DNA from: Flavobacterium sp. LMO8
Lineage (GTDB): Bacteria > Bacteroidota > Bacteroidia > Flavobacteriales > Flavobacteriaceae
DNA length: 64,000 nt
Assembly: GCF_009495755.1 (NCBI RefSeq)
Contig: NZ_WIBJ01000008.1
Location: forward strand, 1 to 64,000
Reading direction: 5' to 3'
The translations under genes were made by a program, and so were the position numbers. This document shows, one piece after another, positions 29,776 to 39,306 of the stretch; within the stretch, counting starts at the first letter, position 1; every line of letters starts with the position of its first letter. The notes beneath the pieces are model-generated. The model ran no database searches and was not told where the DNA came from. It was given only the letters and a program-made list of their open reading frames with translations.

Positions 29776-30389
29776 TTTATAACAGTACAAGTTACTTCAT
29801 AAGGTTCATTTGGAAATCCATAAAGAATCATAATTTCAGAATCAACATATTTAATTGGTATTTGAATATCTACATAAATATCATCATAAAATGAAAGAAA
29901 TAGTGTTTCATTAAATCTCTCTAATAGAATTCTGCTTCCTATTCTATTCATGTCTTTATTGAGTTCTTGAATTACAAGTGAATCTAATATTTCATTAAAA
30001 ACAATAATCTTTTTATTATTATTCCAGGAAAAATCGAATTTTAAAAGTTGTATTTCTTCTTCTGATAAATCAGTTTGAGTTGGAAACAATCTCTCTTAAT
30101 CTAATTCAAATATGCATTCTGAAGAAATTGATGCTTCTTCAAAATTACTAACAGTTCTTTTAATACCTTTTCTAGATAATCTAATTCTGTTTGGGGTCAA
30201 AAATTCTAATTCCTCTACATTTAGTCTTTCATTCCAAAGCTGATTTCTCTCTTTATGAAGAAATGAATCATCACCTTTTTCTAATGTAAAATGAAGAATT
30301 TCATCATTATCAAATTCTAATAAATCTGTTTTGCCGTAATGGCCTCCAGTTTTAACAAACAACCAAGTTCCGTTTAAATTAAATTCCAT
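29772..30389 (-). pseudogene. Hypothetical gene interrupted by one in-frame stop
   Basis: Two open frames lie in the same reading frame on the minus strand: 30389-30096 (97 codons, starts with ATG) and 30089-29772 (105 codons, no ATG near its start). Only a TAA at 30098-30096 and two codons (GAG AGA) separate them. Joined, they give a protein of about 205 residues without signal peptide: MEFNLNGTWLFVKTGG ... IFELD, stop, ERLFPTQTDLSEEE ... EVTCTVIK. The simplest reading is one gene with a nonsense mutation. Alternatives are a truncated 97-residue protein plus a TTG-started second protein, or a sequencing error. The family is unknown to me. It is 3 bases downstream of pafA's stop only in the sense of proximity: it is transcribed toward lysA, ahead of pafA's 3' end. 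Confidence 0.6.
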
Positions 30390-30392
30390 AAA

Positions 30393-32003
30393 TTACTTCC
30401 CTAAAACCTCCAACAAAACCTTACCATCAGAACTATTTGGCATAGTAATTTTAAGCAGTTGGGTAACCGTTGGAGCAATTTGTGTGATTTCTTTTCTATC
30501 GTGAGTTTGACCTTTTTTGATGTTCCAGCCAAAGAAAATTAACGGAACGTGTGTGTCATAAGAATAAGGCGAACCGTGTGTTGTTCCAGTTGAAGAATAT
30601 TCTACATAACCTGGTTTGAAAATCATGATAAGTTCTCCGCTTTGTGTTGGGTCGTATCCTTTTGTAATGAAGTCTAAATAGTAATCACTTGGATTTCCGT
30701 TGGTGATTTCTTCTTCAGTGTAAACACGCTTGATGTAGTCTTGTTTGTGTAAATAATCTTTGAAGGTTTGTTTTACCTCTTGTAAATTCAAGCCTTTTGC
30801 TTTTACTTTTGTTTTATCAAAAAATAGGTTATAATTAGAATAATCCAATACTAAGTTTTCTCCAAAAGTAGTTTCTGAAAATTCCTTTAACTCTTTTTGA
30901 ATGTTTTTATAATTGATGTTATCTACTTTGTATTTATTATCTTTCAAATACGTCACATTTTCCGCTCCAGCATGATCTGCTGTTAAGAAAACTAAGTAAT
31001 TTCCTTTTCCAACGGTTTTGTCTAAGTAAGCTAAGAAATCAGCAATAGTTTCGTCTAAACGTAAATACGTATCTTGTAATTCAATTGAACGTGGACCTAA
31101 AACATGTCCGATGTAATCAGTTGAAGAAAAACTTACTGCTAGAAAATCGGTGATGTTATCTTTTCCTAAATTTTCGCTTTCAATGGCTTTTTTAGCAAAA
31201 TCGGCTAATAAATTGTTTCCATAAGGCGTTGAACGTAGAATTCCAGCATCGTTTGCATCATACATATCTTTTAAATTATATGGCATAAACGGTGCTTTTT
31301 TATATAGTTTTCCTTCGTATGGATTGTTATCGGTTAAACTTTCGTTATAGGTTTCTTTTGGTTTAAGTAATTCCCAATTCTTACTCAAATATTTTAAATA
31401 ATGCTTTTCTGAATTAAACTGTGTAGCCCAATCTGGTAATTTTTCACCATAATATGTACTCGAAATAAACGCTCCCGTTTTACTGTACCAAAAAGCCCAA
31501 TCGGCAAAATGTCCCGCTGGTAAAATAGCACCTCTATCTTTAATACTCATGCCGATTACTTTTCCTTTGAAATTGGTTGAAAGCTTCAATTCATCTGTCA
31601 TGGTAGAACTTTGTAAGTTTCTTGGCGACATTTTTCCTTCTTTTTCAGAATCATCACCTAAGGTTGAAACCGTTGCATCATCAGTACAATACATTTCTTT
31701 CCCAGTTGCTTTATTGAACCAATCGTTTCCTACAATTCCATGAACAGCAGGCGTAGTTCCTGTGTAAATAGAAGCATGACCTGGTGCCGTGTATGTTGGC
31801 ATGTAATTGTAATGCGTGTTAAGAAACGTATAACCTTCTTTCATTAATCGTTTAAAACCGTTTTCGGAAAAATCATTTGAAAAACGGTATAAGTATTCCA
31901 TTTTCATTTGGTCTACTACGATTCCTACAACTAATTTTGGTTTATCTTGAGCAGTTCCTAAAAAAGAAACTAGAATAACTAATGAGGCTAAGGCTTTTTT
32001 CAT
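30393..32003 (-). CDS. pafA: PafA-type alkaline phosphatase
   Basis: A 536-residue exported phosphatase of the alkaline-phosphatase superfamily, the PafA kind common in Bacteroidota, releasing phosphate from monoesters outside the inner membrane. Signal peptide (1-18), then metal-binding VGIVVDQMKMEYLYRF, the nucleophile Thr in YTAPGHASIYTG (about residue 72), SSTDYIGHVLGP and LTADHAGAENV. The C-terminus has THGSPYSYDTHVPLIFFG. Unlike E. coli PhoA the nucleophile is Thr rather than Ser. A TACTTTTG box lies 17 bases before the start. Its message probably runs into the interrupted gene 3 bases downstream. Confidence 0.9.
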   Translation of the reverse strand: MKKALASLVILVSFLGTAQDKPKLVVGIVVDQMKMEYLYRFSNDFSENGFKRLMKEGYTFLNTHYNYMPTYTAPGHASIYTGTTPAVHGIVGNDWFNKATGKEMYCTDDATVSTLGDDSEKEGKMSPRNLQSSTMTDELKLSTNFKGKVIGMSIKDRGAILPAGHFADWAFWYSKTGAFISSTYYGEKLPDWATQFNSEKHYLKYLSKNWELLKPKETYNESLTDNNPYEGKLYKKAPFMPYNLKDMYDANDAGILRSTPYGNNLLADFAKKAIESENLGKDNITDFLAVSFSSTDYIGHVLGPRSIELQDTYLRLDETIADFLAYLDKTVGKGNYLVFLTADHAGAENVTYLKDNKYKVDNINYKNIQKELKEFSETTFGENLVLDYSNYNLFFDKTKVKAKGLNLQEVKQTFKDYLHKQDYIKRVYTEEEITNGNPSDYYLDFITKGYDPTQSGELIMIFKPGYVEYSSTGTTHGSPYSYDTHVPLIFFGWNIKKGQTHDRKEITQIAPTVTQLLKITMPNSSDGKVLLEVLGK

Positions 32004-32061
32004 TTTAAAACTATTTTATACAAAAGTACATTTTTGATGTAAATGGAATGTTAAAAATAAA

Positions 32062-32099
32062 AAAATGACTTTTTATTGGATCCAATAAAAAGTCATTTT
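32062..32099 (-). terminator. Perfect 38-bp palindrome, terminator of the 32.1 kb gene
   Basis: Each half is 19 bases: AAAATGACTTTTTATTGGA followed by its exact complement. It lies 15 bases past the stop of the minus-strand gene ending at 32115 and is followed on that strand by a T-rich run. The stem is exceptionally long. Confidence 0.75.
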
Positions 32100-32114
32100 A
32101 ATTATAATTTAAAC

Positions 32115-32543
32115 TTATTTTTTCTTCGTAGGTTTATCTTCAAAAACCGTCATATTATAAGCAATAATCATATCTTGATAGGTGATATATAATTGATTTC
32201 TGCTTCCTTGTTTCTTTCTGGTGTATATGGTTAAAACACATTCTACTCCATTGTTATCAACGCAATTAAAGGTTACAACATCATCATCACCTTTTGTTTC
32301 TTGATTACCGTATTTCATTATAGAAAACAATTGAAGTACTTCTGAATAAACTACAATTCGGTGACTTTCCATGTCCAAAAGGACTGTCATTTCTGATTTT
32401 TGCAATTTTGACCAATCGCCCCAATTTCCTTTTTTGTCTTTCTGGCTTACCATATATCCAGAAGTTTTAAAATTAAATTTTTGAGCATAAGTAGTAACTG
32501 ATGCAAAAAATAAAAACAATACTATGTATTTTAAACTCTTCAT
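32115..32543 (-). CDS. Small exported hypothetical protein
   Basis: A 142-residue protein with a signal peptide (1-20, ending TTYAQ) and a mature part predicted as beta-rich. KGNWGDWSKLQKSEMTVLLDMESHRIVVYS and VVTFNCVDNNGVECVLTIYTRK suggest a small periplasmic beta-sandwich. Its tail is basic (KPTKKK). I recognise no family. It follows the FabK-like gene after 14 bases and ends the operon at a strong palindrome. Confidence 0.6.
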   Translation of the reverse strand: MKSLKYIVLFLFFASVTTYAQKFNFKTSGYMVSQKDKKGNWGDWSKLQKSEMTVLLDMESHRIVVYSEVLQLFSIMKYGNQETKGDDDVVTFNCVDNNGVECVLTIYTRKKQGSRNQLYITYQDMIIAYNMTVFEDKPTKKK

Positions 32544-32557
32544 TATATTTTCTTTAA

Positions 32558-33502
32558 TTAAAATTCAAAGGTAGTTACCTCTTTTTTAGCGATGATAAAT
32601 TCGGCAATGATATTATCAACAATAGTTTCAACAGGTAAAATATCGTGAATTAATCCAGCAATTTGCCCTATTTCTAACTCGCCTTCGACTAAATCGCCTT
32701 CAAACATACCTCTTTTTGCTCTTCTTTTTCCTAACAATTCTACTAAATCTTCTTTTGATGGACATTTAGCATATAATTCCTGAACATCGTTATAGAATTT
32801 ATTTTTGATTAGTCGAACAGGAGCTAATTCTTTTAATGTTAATTGCGTATCGCCTTCACCAGTTTCCACAATCGTTCTTTTGAATTCATCGTGAGCCGAA
32901 CTTTCGGTTGAAGCAGCAAAACGACTTCCCATTTGAACGCCATCGGCACCTAAAGTCATAGCGGCTAACATTCCTCTACCTGTTGCAATTCCACCAGCAG
33001 CAATTAATGGAATTGAAATTTGTTCGCGCACCATTGGAATTAATGTCAATGTTGTCGTTTCTTCTCTTCCGTTGTGTCCGCCAGCTTCAAAACCTTCTGC
33101 AACAACAGCATCCACTCCTGCTTCTTGTGCTTTTAATGCGAATTTAGAACTACTTACTACATGTACAACAGTTATGCCATTTTCTTTTAAAAACGGTGTC
33201 CAAGTTTTTGGATTTCCAGCTGAAGTAAAAACGATTTTTACTTCTTCTTCTTTTAGAATTTGCATAATTTCTTCAATGTTTGGATATAACATTGGTACGT
33301 TTACTCCAAAAGGTTTATCTGTGGCTTTTTTACATTTTTGAATATGTTCTCTTAATACTTCTGGATACATTGAACCTGCACCAATTAAGCCTAAACCGCC
33401 AGCATTACTTACGGCACTTGCTAATTTGTAACCGCTGTTCCAAATCATTCCGCCTTGGATGATAGGATATTTTATATTGAAGAGTTGGGTAATTTTATTC
33501 AT
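32558..33502 (-). CDS. FabK/nitronate monooxygenase-like flavoenzyme
   Basis: A 314-residue FMN-dependent TIM-barrel protein. N-terminal KYPIIQGGMIWNS, the active-site loop AEGFEAGGHNGREETTTLTLIP (about 134-155), and IPLIAAGGIATGRGMLAAMTLGADGVQMGSRF are shared by the enoyl-ACP reductase FabK and by nitronate monooxygenases. The sequence cannot separate the two. Since FabV is also encoded here, a role in nitronate detoxification or lipid side reactions is possible. Its start codon overlaps the stop of the subtilase gene by one base (TAATG). Confidence 0.85.
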   Translation of the reverse strand: MNKITQLFNIKYPIIQGGMIWNSGYKLASAVSNAGGLGLIGAGSMYPEVLREHIQKCKKATDKPFGVNVPMLYPNIEEIMQILKEEEVKIVFTSAGNPKTWTPFLKENGITVVHVVSSSKFALKAQEAGVDAVVAEGFEAGGHNGREETTTLTLIPMVREQISIPLIAAGGIATGRGMLAAMTLGADGVQMGSRFAASTESSAHDEFKRTIVETGEGDTQLTLKELAPVRLIKNKFYNDVQELYAKCPSKEDLVELLGKRRAKRGMFEGDLVEGELEIGQIAGLIHDILPVETIVDNIIAEFIIAKKEVTTFEF

Positions 33503-35118
33503 TATAATTTTAAAAGTTTTCCTTGAGCTACTTTATTAGCCGATTTTAATTGGTAAAAATACAAACCTGATGCCAAACTATCTAAAGATACAATTGGATT
33601 TGTTTCAGAAACAAAAAAGATTGCAACTTGTTGACCAATATTGTTATATAAAATTAATTCTCCTGATTTTTCAGATTCTGTAAATATTATATTCAACTCG
33701 TTTTGAACAGGATTTGGATACAAAATAACAGGATTGTTTTGGTATGAATTTAACGACAGAGCATTGGTTAAAGCCAATTGAAAATCGGGCACTCCATATC
33801 CTTTGTAGATTGTTGGATTTGCATAAATATCTGCAGATTCTTTTACAAATTGCATAATTTCAGCATTTGTCATATTGGGAACAGCCGACCAAAAGGTAGT
33901 TACCATTCCTGCTAAAATAGGACTTGAAAACGAAGTTCCATTAGCTGTTGTTATACCTCCAGAAGAATTACTAATAGTAGCACTTGCTCCTTTAGCGCAA
34001 ACATCGGGTTTAACCCTTCCATCAAATGATGGTCCGATAGAACTAAAAGCAACATAATTTTCAGTTGTATCTACAGCACCAACCGTTAATGTTGTAATTG
34101 CGTCAGCTGGTGTTGCTATATGTGGATTTGCAGAATTTCCAGAATTTCCAGCGCTTGTTACACAAATCATTCCTTTTGAAAACGCTTTGTCAGCTCCTCT
34201 TGCTGCGAATGATTTAATTCCATTCATATCCGAATAAGAGTAACTGTAATTTGGATTATCATATGCAAAATATCCTAAAGAAGTATTGATTACATCAACT
34301 CCTAAACTATCTGCCATTTCCGTTGCTTCTACCCAATACGATTCTTCTACTGGATTTTCAGAATTTGTATCTTCTGTAATAAAAAGATAATATTGAGCAT
34401 CTGGTGCTGTTCCAACCAATTGATTATCTACAAATCCTGCCATACAAGATAAAACAGAGGTTCCGTGAGAACTTCTGGTATAAATTGAAGTATTTCTATC
34501 TGGAAAATTATAACCTCCTAAAATAAGATTATTATCTCGTAATCTTTGAAAAGAACTTGCAGTATTTACACCTGGAAAACCAGCATCCATAATCGCAACC
34601 ATTTTGCCTTGTCCGGTGAAATTTTGTTGGTGCAATAAATGTCCGTTTAACATTTCAATTTGGTTAGATGAACCTCCGTAATTGAAATTAGCTAAAATTT
34701 CTAATTGTTTATTAACTGGTTTTAATTCATTTGATTTTCCACTTGAATACCTTGAATTTAAATTTGAATCCGCAAACTGTATCTGACTGACAAATGATAA
34801 ATTAGTAAGTGACTCAATATTTACCTGAGTTCCCCTAACATGAAGTGCATTTAACCATTTTGACTTAGCCATGACCGTAATTCCTGTTGAAGCCGTTACT
34901 TGGTCAATATAAGTTTGAGCAATAGGAACATCGGAGTTAGCTAAAGAGATTCCTTGTGCTGCTCTTCTGTCTAATGCTCTTTGAGTTAACATTTGTAAAG
35001 GATTAGCTAAATAATAAGCGGAGTCAGGTTTGTCATTAAAATACACCCAAGCGTCCTCTTGTGCTTGTGCTACAAAAGTGTATAAAAAGACAAAAAGTAA
35101 AAGTATTTTTTTTATCAT
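33502..35118 (-). CDS. Secreted subtilisin-like protease with type IX sorting domain
   Basis: A 538-residue S8-family serine protease. Signal peptide (1-19), a propeptide-like region (to about 145), then the catalytic triad: Asp in VAIMDAGFPGV, His in RSSHGTSVLS, Ser in NGTSFSSPILAG. The C-terminal 75 residues (YPNPVQNELNIIF ... GLYFYQLKSANKVAQGKLLKL) form a type A sorting domain, so the protein should leave through the type IX system and be bound to or released from the surface. porD in this window belongs to that system. Confidence 0.94.
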   Translation of the reverse strand: MIKKILLLFVFLYTFVAQAQEDAWVYFNDKPDSAYYLANPLQMLTQRALDRRAAQGISLANSDVPIAQTYIDQVTASTGITVMAKSKWLNALHVRGTQVNIESLTNLSFVSQIQFADSNLNSRYSSGKSNELKPVNKQLEILANFNYGGSSNQIEMLNGHLLHQQNFTGQGKMVAIMDAGFPGVNTASSFQRLRDNNLILGGYNFPDRNTSIYTRSSHGTSVLSCMAGFVDNQLVGTAPDAQYYLFITEDTNSENPVEESYWVEATEMADSLGVDVINTSLGYFAYDNPNYSYSYSDMNGIKSFAARGADKAFSKGMICVTSAGNSGNSANPHIATPADAITTLTVGAVDTTENYVAFSSIGPSFDGRVKPDVCAKGASATISNSSGGITTANGTSFSSPILAGMVTTFWSAVPNMTNAEIMQFVKESADIYANPTIYKGYGVPDFQLALTNALSLNSYQNNPVILYPNPVQNELNIIFTESEKSGELILYNNIGQQVAIFFVSETNPIVSLDSLASGLYFYQLKSANKVAQGKLLKL

Positions 35119-35148
35119 AATCGAGCATCAAGATTTACTTAAAAAGTT

Positions 35149-35172
35149 AAAAAATGCTTACGCAAGCTTTTT
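35149..35172 (-). terminator. Hairpin with flanking A/T runs ahead of the subtilase gene
   Basis: On either strand GCTT/AAGC closes a four-base loop, flanked by A- and T-runs (AAAAA ... TTTTT). It could end the message of the exchanger gene that stops at 35214. However, a TATATTTG -7 box at 35187-35194 would place it inside the leader of the subtilase gene. Confidence 0.45.
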
Positions 35173-35213
35173 ATTAATGGCGATTTCAAATATAATAAAA
35201 ATGATAGAATATT

Positions 35214-36158
35214 TTAAGAAATCGTGTAATAAAGAAATGCACAATACATTAATAATAAAATAATTCCTTCCTTAAAACTTAAACTATTACGAGTAGGCAA
35301 AAACACTAATGGAAGTAAAACAAATACAAATCCTAACATCCAGTAAATATCCTGATCTAAAATTCGAATGTCAATTTTGTCTATTGGTTTGATTAAAACG
35401 GTTAATCCTAAAACACTTAAAATATTAAAAATATTAGATCCAATGATGTTCCCAATTGAAATAGCACTCTCTTTTTTTAAAGAAGCTATTACCGAAGAAG
35501 CTAACTCTGGAATACTTGTACCAATAGAAACCACAGTAATTGCTATTATTCGTTTACTTACCCCAAGATTTTCAGCTAAATTAACTGCTCCATTTACTAA
35601 TAATTCTGAACCTAACCATAAACCAAATCCACCTAAAATCAAGAATAAAAAAATCATTTTATAGGACAAATTTTCTACCCTTTCCAAATCTGGATGAATT
35701 TCATCAACTTCAATTTTTGTGTTTGTCTTTATTAAGTAAAGCAAATAAAGAATTAAAATTATAACAAAAATAAATCCTTCAGTTCTACTTAAAACGCCAT
35801 CAATAATTAAAAAGAAAAACAACAAAATAGTTGCAATCATTGCTACCGGCCAATCGGATTTTAAGAACGAGTTTTCCAAATTAATTGCATTTATAAGTAA
35901 AACTACGCCTAAGACTAATCCTATGTTTGCAATATTTGAACCTACAATATTTCCTAAAGCAATATCAGAAAATCCCGACAAGGCAGCTTTAACACTCACA
36001 ATCATCTCTGGAGCTGATGTTGCAAATGAAACAACTGTTAAACCTACAATAATTTTTGAAATATTGAATTTTAAAGATAATCCAATAGCTGATTTTAACA
36101 ACCAATTCCCACCTAAAACCAATAAAACTAAACCAATAACTATATATAAGAAATTCAT
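35214..36158 (-). CDS. Calcium/sodium exchanger (CaCA family, YrbG-like)
   Basis: A 314-residue inner-membrane antiporter with ten hydrophobic helices in two inverted halves. Each half carries the family repeat: VVSFATSAPEMIVSVKAALSG with GNIVGSNIANIGLVLG, and VVSIGTSIPELASSVIASLKKE with GNIIGSNIFNILSVLG. The acidic residues of the two repeats are present (SAPE and SIPE). It most likely exports Ca2+ in exchange for Na+ or H+. It is the last gene of the YwqK-mnmA-exchanger operon, 14 bases after mnmA. Confidence 0.93.
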   Translation of the reverse strand: MNFLYIVIGLVLLVLGGNWLLKSAIGLSLKFNISKIIVGLTVVSFATSAPEMIVSVKAALSGFSDIALGNIVGSNIANIGLVLGVVLLINAINLENSFLKSDWPVAMIATILLFFFLIIDGVLSRTEGFIFVIILILYLLYLIKTNTKIEVDEIHPDLERVENLSYKMIFLFLILGGFGLWLGSELLVNGAVNLAENLGVSKRIIAITVVSIGTSIPELASSVIASLKKESAISIGNIIGSNIFNILSVLGLTVLIKPIDKIDIRILDQDIYWMLGFVFVLLPLVFLPTRNSLSFKEGIILLLMYCAFLYYTIS

Positions 36159-36172
36159 GAAGTTTAAATTAA

Positions 36173-37360
36173 TTAAGCAATTACACCACTTCCTAAAACT
36201 TCTTCATTCAAATGCCAAGCTACGAATTGTCCTTCTGTAATAGCCGATTGTGGATTTTCAAACACTACATACATTCCGTCTTTAAATTGATGCAAAATAG
36301 CTTTTTGTAAGGGTTGACGGTAACGAATTCTTGCCATTACCTCCATTTTATCACCATCTTTCAAAGCTAAATCTTCTCTTATCCAATGCACTTCATCATT
36401 TGCAATAAACAATGCTTTTTTGAATAATCCAGGATGTTGATTGCCTTGACCAGTGTACACAATATTCTTTTCAACATCAGTTTCTATAATGAATAGAGGC
36501 TCTTTTGTTCCACCTACATTTAAACCTTTGCGCTGTCCTTTTGTAAAATAATGAGCCCCTTGATGTTTACCCATTACTTTTCCTGGTACTTTTAAATAAT
36601 CAATTCTTTTAGATTCGAAAGCAAAAGCTTCTTCTTCTGAATTGAATTGTGGTTTTTCTTGATGATATATTTCGGCTTCCGCTGGAATTTCTATAATTAC
36701 GCCTTCTTTAGGTTGTAATTTTTGTTGTAAAAACTCAGGCAAGCGCACTTTACCGATGAAACAAAGTCCTTGCGAATCTTTCTTTTCGGCGGTAATTAAA
36801 TCTAACTTCGATGCAATTTCACGAACTTCTGGTTTGGTTAATTCACCAATAGGAAATAATGCTTTTGAAAGTTGCTCTTGTGATAATTGACAAAGAAAGT
36901 AAGATTGGTCTTTATTATCGTCTTTACCAGCTAATAATTGAAAAACTTCAGTTCCATCTTTTTCAATGGTTCCTTTACGGCAATAATGTCCTGTTGCTAC
37001 ATAGTCTGCACCTAGAGACATGGCAATTTTCATAAAAACGTCAAACTTGATTTCTCTGTTGCACAATACATCAGGATTTGGTGTTCTCCCTTTTTCGTAT
37101 TCGTTAAACATATAATCAACGATTTTCTCTTTGTATTGTTCGGATAAATCTACCGTTTGAAAAGGAATTCCAAGTTTCTCAGCTACTAGCAAAGCATCGT
37201 TACTATCTTCTAACCATGGACATTCATTGGAAATAGTTACAGAATCATCGTGCCAATTCTTCATAAAAAGACCAATAACTTCATATCCTTGTTCTTTTAA
37301 TAAATATGCTGCAACACTCGAGTCTACTCCACCCGAAAGTCCTACTACAACTCTTTTCAT
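36173..37360 (-). CDS. mnmA: tRNA-specific 2-thiouridylase MnmA
   Basis: A 395-residue enzyme that thiolates U34 of Lys, Glu and Gln tRNAs. The PP-loop [15 protein letters not shown] is at the N-terminus, the catalytic Cys pair is in [11 protein letters not shown] (about 105) and GLCFIGKV (about 200), and the C-terminal barrel ends with [13 protein letters not shown]. Complete. It begins directly after the stop of the upstream YwqK-like gene, with no gap. Confidence 0.97.
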   Translation of the reverse strand: MKRVVVGLSGGVDSSVAAYLLKEQGYEVIGLFMKNWHDDSVTISNECPWLEDSNDALLVAEKLGIPFQTVDLSEQYKEKIVDYMFNEYEKGRTPNPDVLCNREIKFDVFMKIAMSLGADYVATGHYCRKGTIEKDGTEVFQLLAGKDDNKDQSYFLCQLSQEQLSKALFPIGELTKPEVREIASKLDLITAEKKDSQGLCFIGKVRLPEFLQQKLQPKEGVIIEIPAEAEIYHQEKPQFNSEEEAFAFESKRIDYLKVPGKVMGKHQGAHYFTKGQRKGLNVGGTKEPLFIIETDVEKNIVYTGQGNQHPGLFKKALFIANDEVHWIREDLALKDGDKMEVMARIRYRQPLQKAILHQFKDGMYVVFENPQSAITEGQFVAWHLNEEVLGSGVIA

Positions 37361-38125
37361 TTATTCTTGTCCTCCTTTTTCTTGCTTTAATTGTTCTAGC
37401 GTTTTTGATGCTTCTTGTGCATTTCTTTGCTCGTACTTTATCAATTCTTGACTAAATTTAGCCGCTTTTACTTGTTTAATTACCTTATTTTTTTCGAAAA
37501 ATTTCCAAGTTCCCACACGTTTTCCATTGACGTAATTCCCTTCATACAATTTGTTACCTAAACCATCATAGTATGAAGCTACGCCATCATATTGTCCATT
37601 TTTGTTTATATGAGCTTCTAACAATTGTCCTTTTTCCGAATATGTTTTAGAGTGACCTTCTTTTATTCCGTGCTTATAATGTGTATCTTCTGCTAAAGTA
37701 CCATCTTTATAAAAAACTTTACGATGTCCTTTTAATTTACCTTGTTTATAATGTTCATGAGACATTATTTGTTTTGATTCAAAATGATAATATTTCCATT
37801 CGCCATCAGGAAGTTTGTTTACTAATTTTCCCTCACTTACTTTATTCCCTTTTTGATCATAAAAAACAGCATAACAAGAACCATCTCCTTTAGAAAAATC
37901 TCGAGTTGCTATAACAGTTCCAGCTTTTGTATCATCAAAATATTTAAAAATACCTGTTTCCTTTCCATGATTAAAAGTTCCTTCATAACGAATACGATTT
38001 GATTCTTTATGAGTACCTCTCCACAATCCATGACGATTCCCTTTATCGTCTAATTGATTGACTTTGTCTTGAGCATTTGCTAAAAAAGCACTGAAAAGTA
38101 AAAACAGAAAAAATATTTGTTTCAT
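37361..38125 (-). CDS. MORN/YwqK-repeat exported protein
   Basis: A 254-residue protein with a signal peptide (1-18, FLANAQ) and six or more YwqK/MORN-like repeats of about 22 residues: GNRHGLWRGTHKESNRIRYEG, GKETGIFKYF, DGEWKYYHFES, GKLKGHRKVFYKDG, GIKEGHSKTYSEKG, QYDGVASYYDGLGNKLYEG. Such repeats form elongated beta structures at membranes or surfaces. Some databases label this family as an antitoxin, which I would not rely on. The last 35 residues are charged and helical. Confidence 0.8.
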   Translation of the reverse strand: MKQIFFLFLLFSAFLANAQDKVNQLDDKGNRHGLWRGTHKESNRIRYEGTFNHGKETGIFKYFDDTKAGTVIATRDFSKGDGSCYAVFYDQKGNKVSEGKLVNKLPDGEWKYYHFESKQIMSHEHYKQGKLKGHRKVFYKDGTLAEDTHYKHGIKEGHSKTYSEKGQLLEAHINKNGQYDGVASYYDGLGNKLYEGNYVNGKRVGTWKFFEKNKVIKQVKAAKFSQELIKYEQRNAQEASKTLEQLKQEKGGQE

Positions 38126-38300
38126 TTTTTTAAATATTGTTTAATTTTTTGATAACTAATTAAATATAAAATCAATTTCCATACCAAATACTGGTTAAAC
38201 AAAAAATAAATATAAGTTAAATTTACTATTTAACACTACTGATTAATTTTTTATTTGTTTAATCTTTTTTAAATTTGTTAAAACAAAAAATAATTATCCC

Positions 38301-39245
38301 ATGAAAAACTATGCAAAATTAATCAAATTAACTTTAATTGTAGTAACTTCTACTATTATGTTTTCTTGTTCAGATGACGACAACTCTTCTGACGGCGGAA
38401 ATACTATTGCTGCCATTGCTTCTCAAAACTCAAATCTGTCAATTTTAGTTGATGCTCTAGAAAGAGCAGACCTAACTTTAGACAGAAATGGATCTTTTAC
38501 AGTCTTTGCTCCTACAAATGATGCTTTTATTCAATTTTTAGCTGACAACAATTTTGAAACCTTAGAAGATGTCCCTGTGTCAGTATTAAGACAAGTACTT
38601 TTAAACCACATGGTAACTGGGGTAAACATGTCTACTGATCTTTCAACAGGATATATTAAAACTCTTGCTAAAGGAAGCGCTTCATCAACAAATACATTAA
38701 GCATGTTTGTTAATACAACTTCAGGTGTTCGTTTAAATGGAGTTGCAGACGTAATTACTGCTGATGTTATGGCTTCTAATGGTGTAGTACACGTTGTAGA
38801 TGCTGTTATTGGCTTACCAACAATTGTAACACATGCTACAGCAAACCCAAACTTTTCTACCTTGGTTGGTGCATTAACTGCTGATGGTCAACCTAACTTC
38901 GTTGGAATTTTGTCTGGTACTGCTAATTCTCCTTTTACTGTTTTTGCCCCATCAAATACAGCTTTTGAAACTTTCGAATCACAAAATCCAGGTACAATTG
39001 CAAGTTTAACAAGTGCTCAATTAACAGCTGTATTAAGTTACCACGTAGTAGCTGGTGCAAATGTATTGTCAACAGGTATTCCAACAGGACCTATTACTAC
39101 TTTTGAAACTGGAACTTTCACGATTTCCGGTACAACAATTACAGATGAAGCTGCAAGACAAACTAATATTGTTGCGGTAGATGTACAAGCAACTAATGGT
39201 GTAATTCACGTTATCGATAACGTAATTTTACCAAACTTAAACTAA
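38301..39245 (+). CDS. Lipoprotein with two fasciclin (FAS1) domains
   Basis: A 314-residue lipoprotein (signal ending IMFSC, then an acidic DDDNSSDGG stretch that in this phylum may favour surface export). Two FAS1 domains follow, about 40-175 and 180-312. Both show the H1 and H2 boxes: SFTVFAPTNDAFIQF with NGVVHVVDAVIGLP, and PFTVFAPSNTAFETF with NGVIHVIDNVILP. FAS1 proteins usually act in adhesion. A TAAATTTG box at 38270-38277 is a likely -7 element. Confidence 0.93.
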   Translation: MKNYAKLIKLTLIVVTSTIMFSCSDDDNSSDGGNTIAAIASQNSNLSILVDALERADLTLDRNGSFTVFAPTNDAFIQFLADNNFETLEDVPVSVLRQVLLNHMVTGVNMSTDLSTGYIKTLAKGSASSTNTLSMFVNTTSGVRLNGVADVITADVMASNGVVHVVDAVIGLPTIVTHATANPNFSTLVGALTADGQPNFVGILSGTANSPFTVFAPSNTAFETFESQNPGTIASLTSAQLTAVLSYHVVAGANVLSTGIPTGPITTFETGTFTISGTTITDEAARQTNIVAVDVQATNGVIHVIDNVILPNLN

Positions 39246-39274
39246 TTCGTTTCTTAAATAAAATTGCTATGAAC

Positions 39275-39306
39275 AAAAAACGCTTTCCTATGGAAAGCGT
39301 TTTTTT
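39275..39306. terminator. Bidirectional terminator between the FAS1 gene and proC
   Basis: A perfect 14-bp stem, AAAAAACGCTTTCC with its complement around a TAT loop. T-runs stand at the end of the stem on both strands, so it can end both convergent genes. Confidence 0.9.

Noticed and set aside
37361..38125. YwqK-like protein as an antitoxin of a toxin-antitoxin pair
   Set aside because: No toxin gene lies beside it; the repeats and signal peptide indicate an exported structural protein.
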